NCBI RefSeq assembly: GCF_003946865.1
Contig: NZ_QXTH01000012.1
Span: 62,001 to 126,000, forward strand
Length of the DNA stretch: 64,000 bases
Source of the DNA: Antribacter gilvus
GTDB taxonomy: Bacteria; Actinomycetota; Actinomycetes; Actinomycetales; Cellulomonadaceae
Direction: 5' to 3'
Shown: piece by piece, positions 55,977-64,000 of the stretch
Position numbering within the stretch: the first letter of the stretch is position 1
Layout: every line of letters begins with the position of its first letter
The notes under the pieces: model-generated
What the model saw: the letters and a program-made list of their open reading frames with translations, nothing else
What the model was told of the DNA's origin: nothing
The model's database searches: none
Program-made: the position numbers and the translations under genes

Positions 55977-56906
55977 ATGACGATCACCGTGGGGACGGAA
56001 CTCGCCGGCGGGACGCCGGGCAGCACCGCAGGGCCGGCGGCCGCCGTGCCGGGTGAGGTCGCTGCGCCTTCCCGTCCGCCGGCGCTGTCCCCCTCACGGG
56101 CGAACGACTACATGCAGTGCCCGCTGCTCTTCCGGTTCCGCACGGTGGACCGGCTGCCGGAGCCACCGAGCGCGGCCGCCGCCCGTGGCACCCTCGTCCA
56201 CTCGGTGCTCGAGCGGCTGTACGACGCGCCGCTGGGCGAGCGCACCCTGGCCGCCGCGCAGGCGCTCCTGCCGGGCGAGTGGGACCGCCTGCTCGAGGCG
56301 GAGGACCGGTACACGCAGCTGTTCACGGACGGTGTGGGCCCGGACGGGCAGGACCTCGCGGGCTGGCTCGCCGGCGCGGGGGCGCTGCTCGGCACCTACT
56401 TCACGCTGGAGGACCCGAACCGGCTGGAGCCGCGCGAGCGGGAGCTCCTGGTCGAGAGCCGGCTGGAGGACGGGCCTCTGCTCCGCGGCATCGTGGACCG
56501 GCTGGACGTGGCGCCCGACGGGGCGGTGCGGGTCGTGGACTACAAGACGGGCAAGTCGCCGCGGCCGGGCTACGAGGGCTCGGCCCTGTTCCAGATGCGC
56601 TTCTACGCGCTGGTGCTGTGGCGCGAGCGCGGGGTGCTGCCCAAGATGCTCCAGCTCGTCTACCTCGGCGACGGTCAGGTGCTGCGTGGCGAGCCCACCG
56701 AGGACCACCTGCGGCACACGGAGCAGAAGATCCGCGCCGTCTGGTCGGCGATCGAGCAGTCCGCCCGGACCGGCTCGTGGCCCACCCGCAAGAGCAAGCT
56801 CTGCGGCTGGTGCGCCCACCAGGACGTGTGCCCAGAGTTCGGCGGCACGCCGCCCGAGATCCCGGAGGGCGCGGTGCGGCTGCGGCTGGGGATCGACGCG
56901 GGCTGA
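55977..56906 (+). CDS. RecB-family PD-(D/E)XK nuclease
   Basis: The protein has 309 aa. The nuclease core is LLRGIVDRLDVAPDGAVRVVDYKTGK, with the Asp and the D-Y-K catalytic triad. The conserved N-terminal Tyr-x-x-Cys-Pro (DYMQCPLLFR) and the C-terminal LCGWCAHQDVCPEF give four Cys that probably hold an iron-sulphur cluster, as in AddB and Cas4. It is a stand-alone exonuclease-like protein likely to act in DNA repair; Rv2119 of Mycobacterium has the same position. It is divergent from the site-2 protease gene. Confidence 0.9.
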   Translation: MTITVGTELAGGTPGSTAGPAAAVPGEVAAPSRPPALSPSRANDYMQCPLLFRFRTVDRLPEPPSAAAARGTLVHSVLERLYDAPLGERTLAAAQALLPGEWDRLLEAEDRYTQLFTDGVGPDGQDLAGWLAGAGALLGTYFTLEDPNRLEPRERELLVESRLEDGPLLRGIVDRLDVAPDGAVRVVDYKTGKSPRPGYEGSALFQMRFYALVLWRERGVLPKMLQLVYLGDGQVLRGEPTEDHLRHTEQKIRAVWSAIEQSARTGSWPTRKSKLCGWCAHQDVCPEFGGTPPEIPEGAVRLRLGIDAG

Positions 56907-56912
56907 CCTCGC

Positions 56913-57587
56913 TCAGGCGAGGAGGTCCACGACCTCGCCCGAGGCGATCCGCGCGAGCACGCCCAGGTCCACCTGCTCGAGGGACCGCGCCCGGCTGAGG
57001 CCGGGCCGCTCCTCGACGGGGACCACGGCCTCGACGCCGAGCGTGCGCGCACCGGACGCCACGGCCGACGAGATGCCGACGGGCGAGTCCTCGATCGCGA
57101 CACACTCCTCGACCGGCACGCCGAGCAGGCTCGCTGCGGTGAGGTAGGGCTCAGGGTGCGGCTTGCCGTGGGTCACCTCGTCACCCGTGACCAGGTACGA
57201 GAACGTGTCCGCGGGCGCGCCCGCCGCGACGGCCTCGGCCTGGCTGCGGTACGACATCGTCACGACGGCGCACGGCACGCCCGCCGCCCGGAGGTCGCCC
57301 AGGAGCGTGAGGACGCCCGGGCGCCACGGCACCTCCACGCGGAGCCGCGCGTTGACCCGGTCGACCAGCCACGCCACGATCTCGGCGGGCTCCATCGGGA
57401 CGCCCGCGGCCTGCAGCCGGGCGCCCGTCACCAGGAGGGTCTGCCCCACGACGCCCAGCGCGTCCTCGTGCGTCCAGGCTCCACCGTGCTGGGCGACGAG
57501 CTCGTGCTCCGCCTGCATCCAGTAGGGCTCGCTGTCGACCAGGGTGCCGTCCATGTCGAACAGGACGGCGGCGGGGAGATCAGTCAC
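56913..57587 (-). CDS. HAD-superfamily phosphatase
   Basis: The protein has 224 aa. Motif I is FDMDGTLVDSE with nucleophile Asp, motif II is VVTMSY, and motif IV is AIEDSPVGISSA. The cap is of the beta-phosphoglucomutase/phosphoglycolate-phosphatase type (GEVTHGKPHPEPYL-type loop with the conserved Lys). Substrate unknown. TAGGCT lies 6 nt before the GTG at 57587 without a ribosome site. Its stop is 6 bp from the convergent nuclease gene stop. Confidence 0.88.
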   Translation of the reverse strand: MTDLPAAVLFDMDGTLVDSEPYWMQAEHELVAQHGGAWTHEDALGVVGQTLLVTGARLQAAGVPMEPAEIVAWLVDRVNARLRVEVPWRPGVLTLLGDLRAAGVPCAVVTMSYRSQAEAVAAGAPADTFSYLVTGDEVTHGKPHPEPYLTAASLLGVPVEECVAIEDSPVGISSAVASGARTLGVEAVVPVEERPGLSRARSLEQVDLGVLARIASGEVVDLLA

Positions 57588-57593
57588 GGGCGC

Positions 57594-57599
57594 AGCCTA
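57594..57599 (-). promoter_or_regulatory. -10 box of leaderless HAD-phosphatase transcript
   Basis: TAGGCT on the minus strand, 6 nt (GCGCCC) before the GTG at 57587. Confidence 0.45.
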
Positions 57600-57629
57600 C
57601 GTGGCGCCGTCCGGCCCCGGCGCCACCGC

Positions 57630-60600
57630 TCAGGCCCGCCGGCGGCGTAGCAGGAGGAGCGTCCCGCCGACCACGAGCGCCAGGACCGCGGCGCCGATCA
57701 GCAGACCGGTCCCCTGCGCCCCGGTCACCGGGAGGCCCGGCGGGCGGGCGTGGCTGGGCGTGGGGCTCGGCTCGGGCGTGAGCGACGGGCTCGGCGTCGG
57801 CTCGGGCGTGGGCGTCGGGCTCGGCTCCGGCGTGGGCGTCGGCTCGGGCCCCGGGCCGTAGACGTTCGTGACGGTGCAGGTGAGCACCTCCGCGAGACCC
57901 ACCACGACGGTCCCGTCCTCGACCGGCACGGTCTCGCCCCCGGCGTCCGTGCAGCCCCACACACCCGGGAGGTAGCTGTCCGCGTACTCGGCGACGTCCG
58001 TGACCTCCGAGAGCGCGTAGGTCCCCACCGCGACCGGCACGCCGGTCACCTCCAGGGACCCGGAGACACCGGACACCGCCACCGGTCCGTCGGCGGCCAG
58101 CGTCCAGTCGGCGGGTTCGGCCGGGCCGCCGTCGACCACCTTGACGAGCGTCAGCCGCGGTGCCACCGCCGCGTTCACGATCGTGCAGGTGACGTCCGCG
58201 CCCGAGGCGAGCGCGACGACGTCGTCGGTCACGTCCAGCGGCGTGCCTTGCGCGTCCGCGCAGGCCCACCCACCCGCGGTGAAGCCGGACGGCCCGGCCT
58301 CGGCCAGGGCGTAGGAGCCTGGGCGCACGGGGAGGCCGTCCACCCCGCCCTCCGCGGCCGGGTCACCCGGGCCGGACACCGCGTCCTGGCCCTCGACGTC
58401 CTGCGGCGTCGCGGAGAGCGTCCAGTCGGCCGGCCCCTCCGTGGCGCCGGAGTCGCCCGCCTCGACCTGCTTGACCAGCGTGAGCAGCGCCGGAGGGATC
58501 CACCTGTTGACCAGGGTGCAGGTGGCCGAGACGCCCTCGGTCAGCGTGACGGTGGCGCCGTCGACGGCGACAGGCTCGCCCGTGGCGTCGTCGGAGCACA
58601 CCACGCCCGCGAAGGTGTAGTCGGTGCGGCTGCCGGTCTCGGTGATCTCGTACGACCCGACGGGCACGTCGGCGCCCACTCCCGACGTGCCGCTCACGGT
58701 CGCCGGGCCGGTCGCGGACAGGCTCCACTCCGCGGGGTCGGCGGGCCCGCCGTCCACCTCCTTGAGGAGGGTCAGGTGCGGCATCCCCGCGGTGTTCACG
58801 ATCGTGCAGGTGACGTCCGCGCTCGGGGCGACCGTGACGACACCGTCGGTCACGGGCAGAGCACCTGAGGCGTCGGCGCACGCCCAGGCCGCCGCCGCGA
58901 AGCCCGCCGGGCCCGTCTCGGCGAGAAGGTAACCACCCGGCCGGACCGGCAGGGCCAGCACGCCGCCCGGGGCGGCCGGGTCACCCGGACCGCTGACGTC
59001 CCCCTGGTCGACGACGTCCTGCGGCGTCGCGGACAGCGTCCAGTCCACGGGCACGGCCTGAGAACCGGTGCCGGCGGGGTCCACCTGCTTGACCAGCGTC
59101 AGCGTCCCGGACGGGATCCAGGTGTTCACGACCGTGCAGACCAGGTCGTCCCCCAGCCCGACGGCCACCACGCCGTCCGTCACCGGCACGGAAGCGCCCT
59201 CGCCGTCGACGCAGGTCCACGCAGCCGCGGTGTACTGCGGCTGGTCGCCCGCCTCGGACAGGGTGTACGAGCCCACCGGGACGGGGACGTCGGTCACCTC
59301 CGTGCCGCCCGTGGTCCCCGTGAGCGTCACCGGGCCGTCCGCGGTCAGGGTCCAGGCGGACGCGTCCGCCGGTCCGCCGCCCGAGACGACCTTCACGAGC
59401 GACAGCTCGGGCTGGACCGCCGTGTTCACGATGGTGCAGGTCACGTCGGCGGCGGGCCACAGCGTCACGGCGCCGCCGCTCGCGTCGACCGGGCCGTCGA
59501 CGGCGTCCTCGCACGCCCAGCCGCCCGCGACGAACCCCTCCGGTCCTGCCTCCGCCAGCGCATACGTGCCCGGGACCACCTCGACCCCGTTGACGCCCGC
59601 GCCCGACGCCGGGTCGCCGTTCCCCGTGACGGTCTCCTGGCCCTCGACCCCCTGCGGCGTCGCCGTGAGGGTCCAGTCGGCCGCCACCTGCGTGGCGCCC
59701 GTGCTGCCGGGGTCCACCTGCTTGACCAGCGTGAGGACCGCGGGCGGCGCCCACGTGTTGACGATGGTGCACGTGACGTCCTGCGTCAGGGCCAGGCTCA
59801 CCACACCGTCGGTCACCGGGACGTCCACGCCCTGGGCGTCCGCACAGCTCCAGGTCCCCGCCACGTAGTCCTCGACCCCTGTGGTCTCGGCCAGGAGGTA
59901 TTCGCCCACGGCCACCTCGACGCCGGTCACCTCGGGCGCCTCCGAGACGCCGGTCACCGTGACCGGGCCGGACGCCGTGAGCGTCCAGTCCTGCGCCACC
60001 GCAGGCCCGCCGTCGACCACCTTGACCAGCGTGAGACTCGGCGCAATGGCGGTGTTGACCACCTGGCACCGGACCGCGGCGCCGGGCGTGACGGTGACGA
60101 CCGAACCGGTCACCGTGCCGCCCTCGCAGGCCCACTCCCCGGCCGTGAACCCGTCCGGGCCGGTCTCGGACAGCGTGTAGTCGCCCGGCAGGACCGGGAC
60201 GGCGCTCACGCCGCCGTCCGCCGTGGGGTCGCCCGAGCCGCTCACCACCGGCTGGGCAGGGAGGCCCTGCGGCGTCGCCGTGAGCGTCCAGTCCGCGGGG
60301 CCTTCGGGCGTGCCGGACACCCCCGGGTCCACGACCTTGACCATCGTCAGCGTGCCCGGCGGGATCCAGGTGTTGACCATGGCGCAGGTCACGTCGTCGC
60401 CCTCCGCGAGGGTGACCGACGGCGTCCCACCCGGGTCGGTCACGTCGACGGGCCTGCCGTCCGCCTGCTCGCAGTGCACACCCGACCGCACGTACGACGG
60501 CGTCCCGCCGCTCTCGCTCAGGACGTACGTGCCGACCGGGACCGCCACGCCGCTCACGGCGGTCGACCCGGACGCACCCGAGATCGTGACCGGGCCCGTC

Positions 60601-63600
60601 GCGTTCAGCGTCCAGTCCTGCGGCGTCGCGGGACCGCCCGCGACCTCCTTCACCAGGGTCAGGCGCGGCGCGACCGCCGTGTTGACGATCGTGCAGGTGA
60701 CGTCCGCCCCCGAGGCGACCTCGACGACGCCGTCGACCACCGCGAGCGCCCCGTCCGCGTCGGCGCACGCCCACGCGCCGGGGGTGAAGCCCGGGGGGCC
60801 CGTCTCGCTCAGCGCGTACGCGCCCGGCTCGACCTCCACCGCGGCCACGCCGCCCTCGGCGGCGGGGTCGCCCGGGCCGAACACCGTGTCCTGGCCCTCG
60901 ATGCCCTGCGGCGTGGCCGTCAGCGTCCAGTCGGCGGGGCCGGCGGTGGAGCCCGACGTGCCGGGGTCCACCTCCTTGACGAGCGTCAGCGTGCCCGGTG
61001 GCGTCCAGGTGTTGACCACGGTGCAGGTGACGTCCTGGCCCTCCGCCAGCGTGATCACGGGGTTCGTCGCCGGGTCCGTCACGGGGACGTCGGCACCCTC
61101 TGCGTCCAGGCAGGCCCACCCCCCGGGGACGTAGTCCTCCACGTCGCCGGACTCGCCGAGGAAATAGGTGCCCACGGGCACCTCGACCCCCGACACTGCC
61201 GGACTCCCGCTCGCACCCGAGAGGTCCGCCGGGCCGTCCGCGGTGAGCGTCCAGTCCCCGGCCGACGCCGGGCCGCCGGCCACCTGCTTGACGAGCGTGA
61301 GGCTCGGCGTGACCGCCGTGTTGACGATCGTGCAGGTGACGTCCGAGGCCGGGGCGACCGTGACGACGTCGGCCACCACCGGGACCCCGCCCGAGGCGTC
61401 CGAGCACGACCACGCCCCCGCGGTGAAGCCCGCCGGACCCGTCTCACCCAGCGCGTAGGCGCCCGGCTCCACCTCGACGGCGTTGACGCCGCCCTCCGCC
61501 GCCGGGTCGCCGGGCCCCGACACGGGGTCCTGCCCGGCGATGCCCTGCGGCGTCGCGGTGAGCGTCCAGGCCGCGGGCCCGGCCGTGGAGCCGGAGTCGC
61601 CCGGGTCCACCTCCTTGACCAGGGTGAGCGTGGCCGGGTCGTCGTCGTTCGTGATGCGGCACTCCACGCCCGCGCCCGCCGACTGCTCGGGGGCGAGCGT
61701 CACGGTGGTGCCGTCCGGGCCCACCACGCCCTCGGTGTTGCAGGTGAAGGAGGCCTGGTGGTAACCGTCCGGTCCCGTCTCGCTGACCCGGTACACGGTG
61801 CCGGGCCGCAGGTTCACCGGCACACCCGTGGCGGAGCCCGTCACCGTCACCGGCTCGAGGCCGGCGGGCACGTCGTCGCCCTCCGGCGTGAGCGTCAGCT
61901 CCCAGGCTCCCGGGCCCTGCGTGCCGCCGTCGTCGTTCGTCACGTCCTTGCCCAGCACGAGGGTGGCGGTGCGGTTCGTCGCCGTGCACTCCACGTGCCG
62001 GCCCACCGGGACCTGCACCACCCCGTCGCCTCCCGAGACGTCGGCCGTCCCGGCCGACCCGCCCGGCTCGTCCGCGTAACCGCACACCCACGACCCCGAC
62101 GCCTCCGGGTTGACGGGCTGTCCGTCGGGGCCGACGGCCCGGTGGTCGTCCTGGACGTACAGCGGGTCGCCGCCCGACTCGCTCAGCACGTACACCGCCT
62201 CGCCGGTGACGGGCTGCTCCGTCACCGCGGCGCCGCCCGCCGTGCCCGAGAACCCGGGCAGCGCCCCGGCCGTGCTCGCGGTCGCGGACAGGGTCCAGTC
62301 CTCGGGAGCGGCGTCGCCGCCCACGACCTCCTTGTGCAGGCTGAGGCGGGACTCGCAGGTCACGTAGTTGGTGACGACGTACTCGTTGAACTCCGGCTGC
62401 AGGCGCAGGCTCACCGTGTGGTCGGGCTGGAGCGGCACGGGGGTGGTCGGTTCCAGGTCCTCGTCGAGGCCGTGGATGGTCGCGGCGTCCTCGTCGACGG
62501 TGCAGTACGGCCGGCCGTTGACGCCGGTGGTCTCGTTGATGACCACCTCGTCCGTTGGCACCAGCGCCTCGCCCTCGGTGCCGTACTGCGTGTACCGGTC
62601 GCCCCAGGTCACGGCCCCCATCGAGACCTCCTGCCCGGTGGCGCCGGGCCTGGCGTCCAGAGTCAGGTCCGCGTGGACGCCGGAGGGCTGGGAGCCGTCC
62701 GGTACGGGGTCTCCCCCGTTGACGACCCACTGCTTGTCCACCTGGACGGACGTGGTTCCCTCGGGCGCCTGGTTGTAGATGGTGCACGTGGTCGCGCCGA
62801 AGGGCTCCACGTCCTGGACCGTGAACCCGTCCGGGTCGTCCGGGTCGTTGACCACCGTGTACGCGGCCCCGGTACCGATGTTGCGACAGTCCGCCCGTGG
62901 GCCGGTCGCCGTCCCGTCCACAGCCAGGAGCTGGTATCCCGGGAACTGCCGTTCGTGCACGCCGAGGTCGAGGGCCTCCGCCGTCGAGGAGCTCAGGTCG
63001 AACTGGACCGCACCGGTCTGGTCGGTGGTGGTGGTCTGCGTGCCGCCCACCCCCTCGCCCGTGACGGTGATCTCCCAGCCGGGCCCTGCGACCACGGTGT
63101 CGGCGTGGCTGATCGACCCGCCCGGCCGCACCACCTGCTTGACGATGGTCAGCTGCCCCTCGCAGGAGGCCGCCGCGAGCTGGCGGAACGCCGTCGCCGC
63201 GGCCGTGTACGACGTCTCCTGGTAGTAGTCGGCGACGAGCGGGTTGGTGCCGTCGTACCTGGTCGTGCCGGTGACCGCCGCCAGGTTGAGGTCGGCGTGC
63301 GAGGCGGGGGCCACGCCGTCGCCGACGCCGAGCGCCACCACGCGCGTGCCCTCCGCCTTGAGCCCGTTCGCGCTGAAGATCGCCGCCTCGACGTCGGCGA
63401 GCTGGTTGGTCAACGCGTAGCCCTCGTACGACGTCCCGCCGTGCACGGTCGGGTTGCCGTCAGTGATGACGATCGCGAGGTCGTAGTCCGTCGGCGCGGC
63501 CATCGCGGCGTAGAGGCCGGCGTCCCAGTTGGTGGCCTGGGTACCCACCGAGACCCCGCCGGGCGACGCCCACGGGGCCCAGTGCGCCTTGAGCGTGGCG

Positions 63601-64000
63601 GCGCTCTGTGCCGTGGACACGCCCACGGGCGTGGGGAGGTTGGACAGGCGCGGGTTCGTGCTGCTCAGCGGCGAGGAGTAGCCGAAGGCGAAGTACGACA
63701 TGCGCGAGGGCGTGCCCGTCAGCGCGTCGACCACGGAGTCCAGCGCACCCTTGAGCCGGCTGTAGGTGGGGTCCCCGACGGCGACCGACGACGACCAGTC
63801 GGCGATGAGCGCCACGTCGAGCCCGCACTGCGGGGCCAGGGCCGGGTTGTTGCGCGACTTCTGCCACGTGCCCGTCGAGGCCAGGCGCTCGTTGCGGTTC
63901 ACGCCGCTCGAGTCCATGAACTGCGCGCTGCCGCTGCGGTACAGCGTGTTCGCCACCAGCGCGGGGGTCCGGAACGCGTAGGGCGTGACGTAGGCCGGCG
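57630..64000 (-). CDS. Giant LPxTG-anchored surface protein: VWA domain plus tandem prealbumin-like repeats (N-terminus beyond window)
   Basis: At least 2,122 aa are visible and the frame stays open to the right edge; the GTG at 63956 is internal, because conserved-looking coding continues upstream (VTPYAFRTPAL). A von Willebrand A domain (about 63180-63830) has the MIDAS DWSSS and VITDGNP. Four diverged beta-sandwich-like units follow, then twelve related domains in six A/B pairs, each with a W-x-C and a T-C-T-I-V-N Cys. A Pro/Thr/Glu stalk (TPTPEPSPTPTPEP) leads to LPVTG, a membrane helix and RRRR, the sortase anchor. It is expected on the cell wall, probably in adhesion or as a pilin-like fibre. 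Confidence 0.92.
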   Translation of the reverse strand, partial: PAYVTPYAFRTPALVANTLYRSGSAQFMDSSGVNRNERLASTGTWQKSRNNPALAPQCGLDVALIADWSSSVAVGDPTYSRLKGALDSVVDALTGTPSRMSYFAFGYSSPLSSTNPRLSNLPTPVGVSTAQSAATLKAHWAPWASPGGVSVGTQATNWDAGLYAAMAAPTDYDLAIVITDGNPTVHGGTSYEGYALTNQLADVEAAIFSANGLKAEGTRVVALGVGDGVAPASHADLNLAAVTGTTRYDGTNPLVADYYQETSYTAAATAFRQLAAASCEGQLTIVKQVVRPGGSISHADTVVAGPGWEITVTGEGVGGTQTTTTDQTGAVQFDLSSSTAEALDLGVHERQFPGYQLLAVDGTATGPRADCRNIGTGAAYTVVNDPDDPDGFTVQDVEPFGATTCTIYNQAPEGTTSVQVDKQWVVNGGDPVPDGSQPSGVHADLTLDARPGATGQEVSMGAVTWGDRYTQYGTEGEALVPTDEVVINETTGVNGRPYCTVDEDAATIHGLDEDLEPTTPVPLQPDHTVSLRLQPEFNEYVVTNYVTCESRLSLHKEVVGGDAAPEDWTLSATASTAGALPGFSGTAGGAAVTEQPVTGEAVYVLSESGGDPLYVQDDHRAVGPDGQPVNPEASGSWVCGYADEPGGSAGTADVSGGDGVVQVPVGRHVECTATNRTATLVLGKDVTNDDGGTQGPGAWELTLTPEGDDVPAGLEPVTVTGSATGVPVNLRPGTVYRVSETGPDGYHQASFTCNTEGVVGPDGTTVTLAPEQSAGAGVECRITNDDDPATLTLVKEVDPGDSGSTAGPAAWTLTATPQGIAGQDPVSGPGDPAAEGGVNAVEVEPGAYALGETGPAGFTAGAWSCSDASGGVPVVADVVTVAPASDVTCTIVNTAVTPSLTLVKQVAGGPASAGDWTLTADGPADLSGASGSPAVSGVEVPVGTYFLGESGDVEDYVPGGWACLDAEGADVPVTDPATNPVITLAEGQDVTCTVVNTWTPPGTLTLVKEVDPGTSGSTAGPADWTLTATPQGIEGQDTVFGPGDPAAEGGVAAVEVEPGAYALSETGPPGFTPGAWACADADGALAVVDGVVEVASGADVTCTIVNTAVAPRLTLVKEVAGGPATPQDWTLNATGPVTISGASGSTAVSGVAVPVGTYVLSESGGTPSYVRSGVHCEQADGRPVDVTDPGGTPSVTLAEGDDVTCAMVNTWIPPGTLTMVKVVDPGVSGTPEGPADWTLTATPQGLPAQPVVSGSGDPTADGGVSAVPVLPGDYTLSETGPDGFTAGEWACEGGTVTGSVVTVTPGAAVRCQVVNTAIAPSLTLVKVVDGGPAVAQDWTLTASGPVTVTGVSEAPEVTGVEVAVGEYLLAETTGVEDYVAGTWSCADAQGVDVPVTDGVVSLALTQDVTCTIVNTWAPPAVLTLVKQVDPGSTGATQVAADWTLTATPQGVEGQETVTGNGDPASGAGVNGVEVVPGTYALAEAGPEGFVAGGWACEDAVDGPVDASGGAVTLWPAADVTCTIVNTAVQPELSLVKVVSGGGPADASAWTLTADGPVTLTGTTGGTEVTDVPVPVGSYTLSEAGDQPQYTAAAWTCVDGEGASVPVTDGVVAVGLGDDLVCTVVNTWIPSGTLTLVKQVDPAGTGSQAVPVDWTLSATPQDVVDQGDVSGPGDPAAPGGVLALPVRPGGYLLAETGPAGFAAAAWACADASGALPVTDGVVTVAPSADVTCTIVNTAGMPHLTLLKEVDGGPADPAEWSLSATGPATVSGTSGVGADVPVGSYEITETGSRTDYTFAGVVCSDDATGEPVAVDGATVTLTEGVSATCTLVNRWIPPALLTLVKQVEAGDSGATEGPADWTLSATPQDVEGQDAVSGPGDPAAEGGVDGLPVRPGSYALAEAGPSGFTAGGWACADAQGTPLDVTDDVVALASGADVTCTIVNAAVAPRLTLVKVVDGGPAEPADWTLAADGPVAVSGVSGSLEVTGVPVAVGTYALSEVTDVAEYADSYLPGVWGCTDAGGETVPVEDGTVVVGLAEVLTCTVTNVYGPGPEPTPTPEPSPTPTPEPTPSPSLTPEPSPTPSHARPPGLPVTGAQGTGLLIGAAVLALVVGGTLLLLRRRRA
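57860..61634 (-). repeat. Six tandem A/B domain pairs (about 211 aa, 630 bp per pair)
   Basis: A domains start TLTLVK-x-VDPG and contain DWTLTATPQG and GPGDPAAEGGV. B domains start LTLVK-x-V-x-GGPA and contain DWTLTA-x-GPV. The order is strictly A-B-A-B, beginning near 61634 (A1), 61310 (B1), 61001 (A2), 60680 (B2), 60370 (A3), 60045 (B3), 59747 (A4), 59420 (B4), 59115 (A5), 58785 (B5), 58500 (A6) and 58160 (B6). The A domains resemble each other more than their B neighbours, so the pair is the unit of duplication. Confidence 0.9.

Noticed and set aside
57860-61634. Mobile or phage-derived repeats
   Set aside because: The repeats code in frame for domains of one protein and have no transposase or terminal inverted repeats.
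63956-64000. GTG at 63956 as the true start of the surface protein
   Set aside because: The frame remains open upstream to the window edge with plausible protein sequence, and no signal peptide or Shine-Dalgarno lies at this GTG.

Overview
The window is very GC-rich, densely packed chromosome from an actinobacterium. The evidence is a complete Pup-proteasome locus (pup, dop, pafA, prcBA, arc/mpa), an actinobacterial trp/his arrangement with the Trp-associated membrane protein and an HGxxPAAW-type gene, a PdtaR-like ANTAR regulator, a proofreading-deficient PolA, and many GTG starts and leaderless genes. An LPxTG surface protein and single-membrane lipoproteins fit a monoderm. A Micrococcales-type organism (Cellulomonas/Promicromonospora relatives) is my inference; no rRNA is present to settle it. 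No insertion sequence, prophage or CRISPR array was seen.

Layout. (1) 1-5.9 kb: a small aromatic-compound cluster. It holds a truncated GntR regulator, a FAH-RraA fusion enzyme, a 3-hydroxybenzoate 4-monooxygenase-like flavoprotein, a ThDP-dependent decarboxylase-like enzyme and a MarR regulator. (2) 6-9.1 kb: an ABC exporter divergent from the MarR gene, a Nudix hydrolase and a peroxiredoxin-like protein. (3) 9.2-22.2 kb: rpsA, an oligopeptide ABC importer, a methyltransferase, polA, a MenI-like thioesterase, a GNAT and pdtaR. (4) 22.3-24.6 kb: a short-variable-arm tRNA with anticodon CAA, then a WXG100-like protein overlapped by a lipoprotein gene. (5) 24.7-45.3 kb, nearly all on the minus strand: pyk, gltD, gltB, lgt, trpA, trpB, trpC, four small membrane-protein genes, trpE, hisI, a heterodimeric ABC exporter and hisF. 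(6) 45.4-53.4 kb: an FKBP lipoprotein and the Pup-proteasome locus. (7) 53.6-57.6 kb: trmI, a site-2 protease, a RecB-like nuclease and a HAD phosphatase. (8) 57.6 kb to the right edge: a >2,100-residue LPxTG surface protein, cut by the window end, with a VWA domain and six alternating A/B repeat pairs.

How genes work together. hisF/hisI and trpE/C/B/A supply histidine and tryptophan; trpD, trpG and trpF are not in the window. GltBD provides glutamate. Lgt lipidates prolipoproteins, several of which are encoded here. Dop deamidates Pup, PafA ligates it to substrates, and Arc unfolds these into the PrcAB core. Neighbouring genes repeatedly overlap by 4 nt (ATGA/GTGA), indicating translational coupling. 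A second group starts 6-8 nt after a TANNNT box with no Shine-Dalgarno sequence, the pattern of leaderless transcripts.

Most of the window is conserved housekeeping DNA. The parts most worth following up are the WXG100-like/lipoprotein pair with its two upstream dyads, the aromatic cluster with the fusion enzyme, the short-arm tRNA(CAA), the low-complexity insert in PrcA, and the A/B-repeat surface protein.
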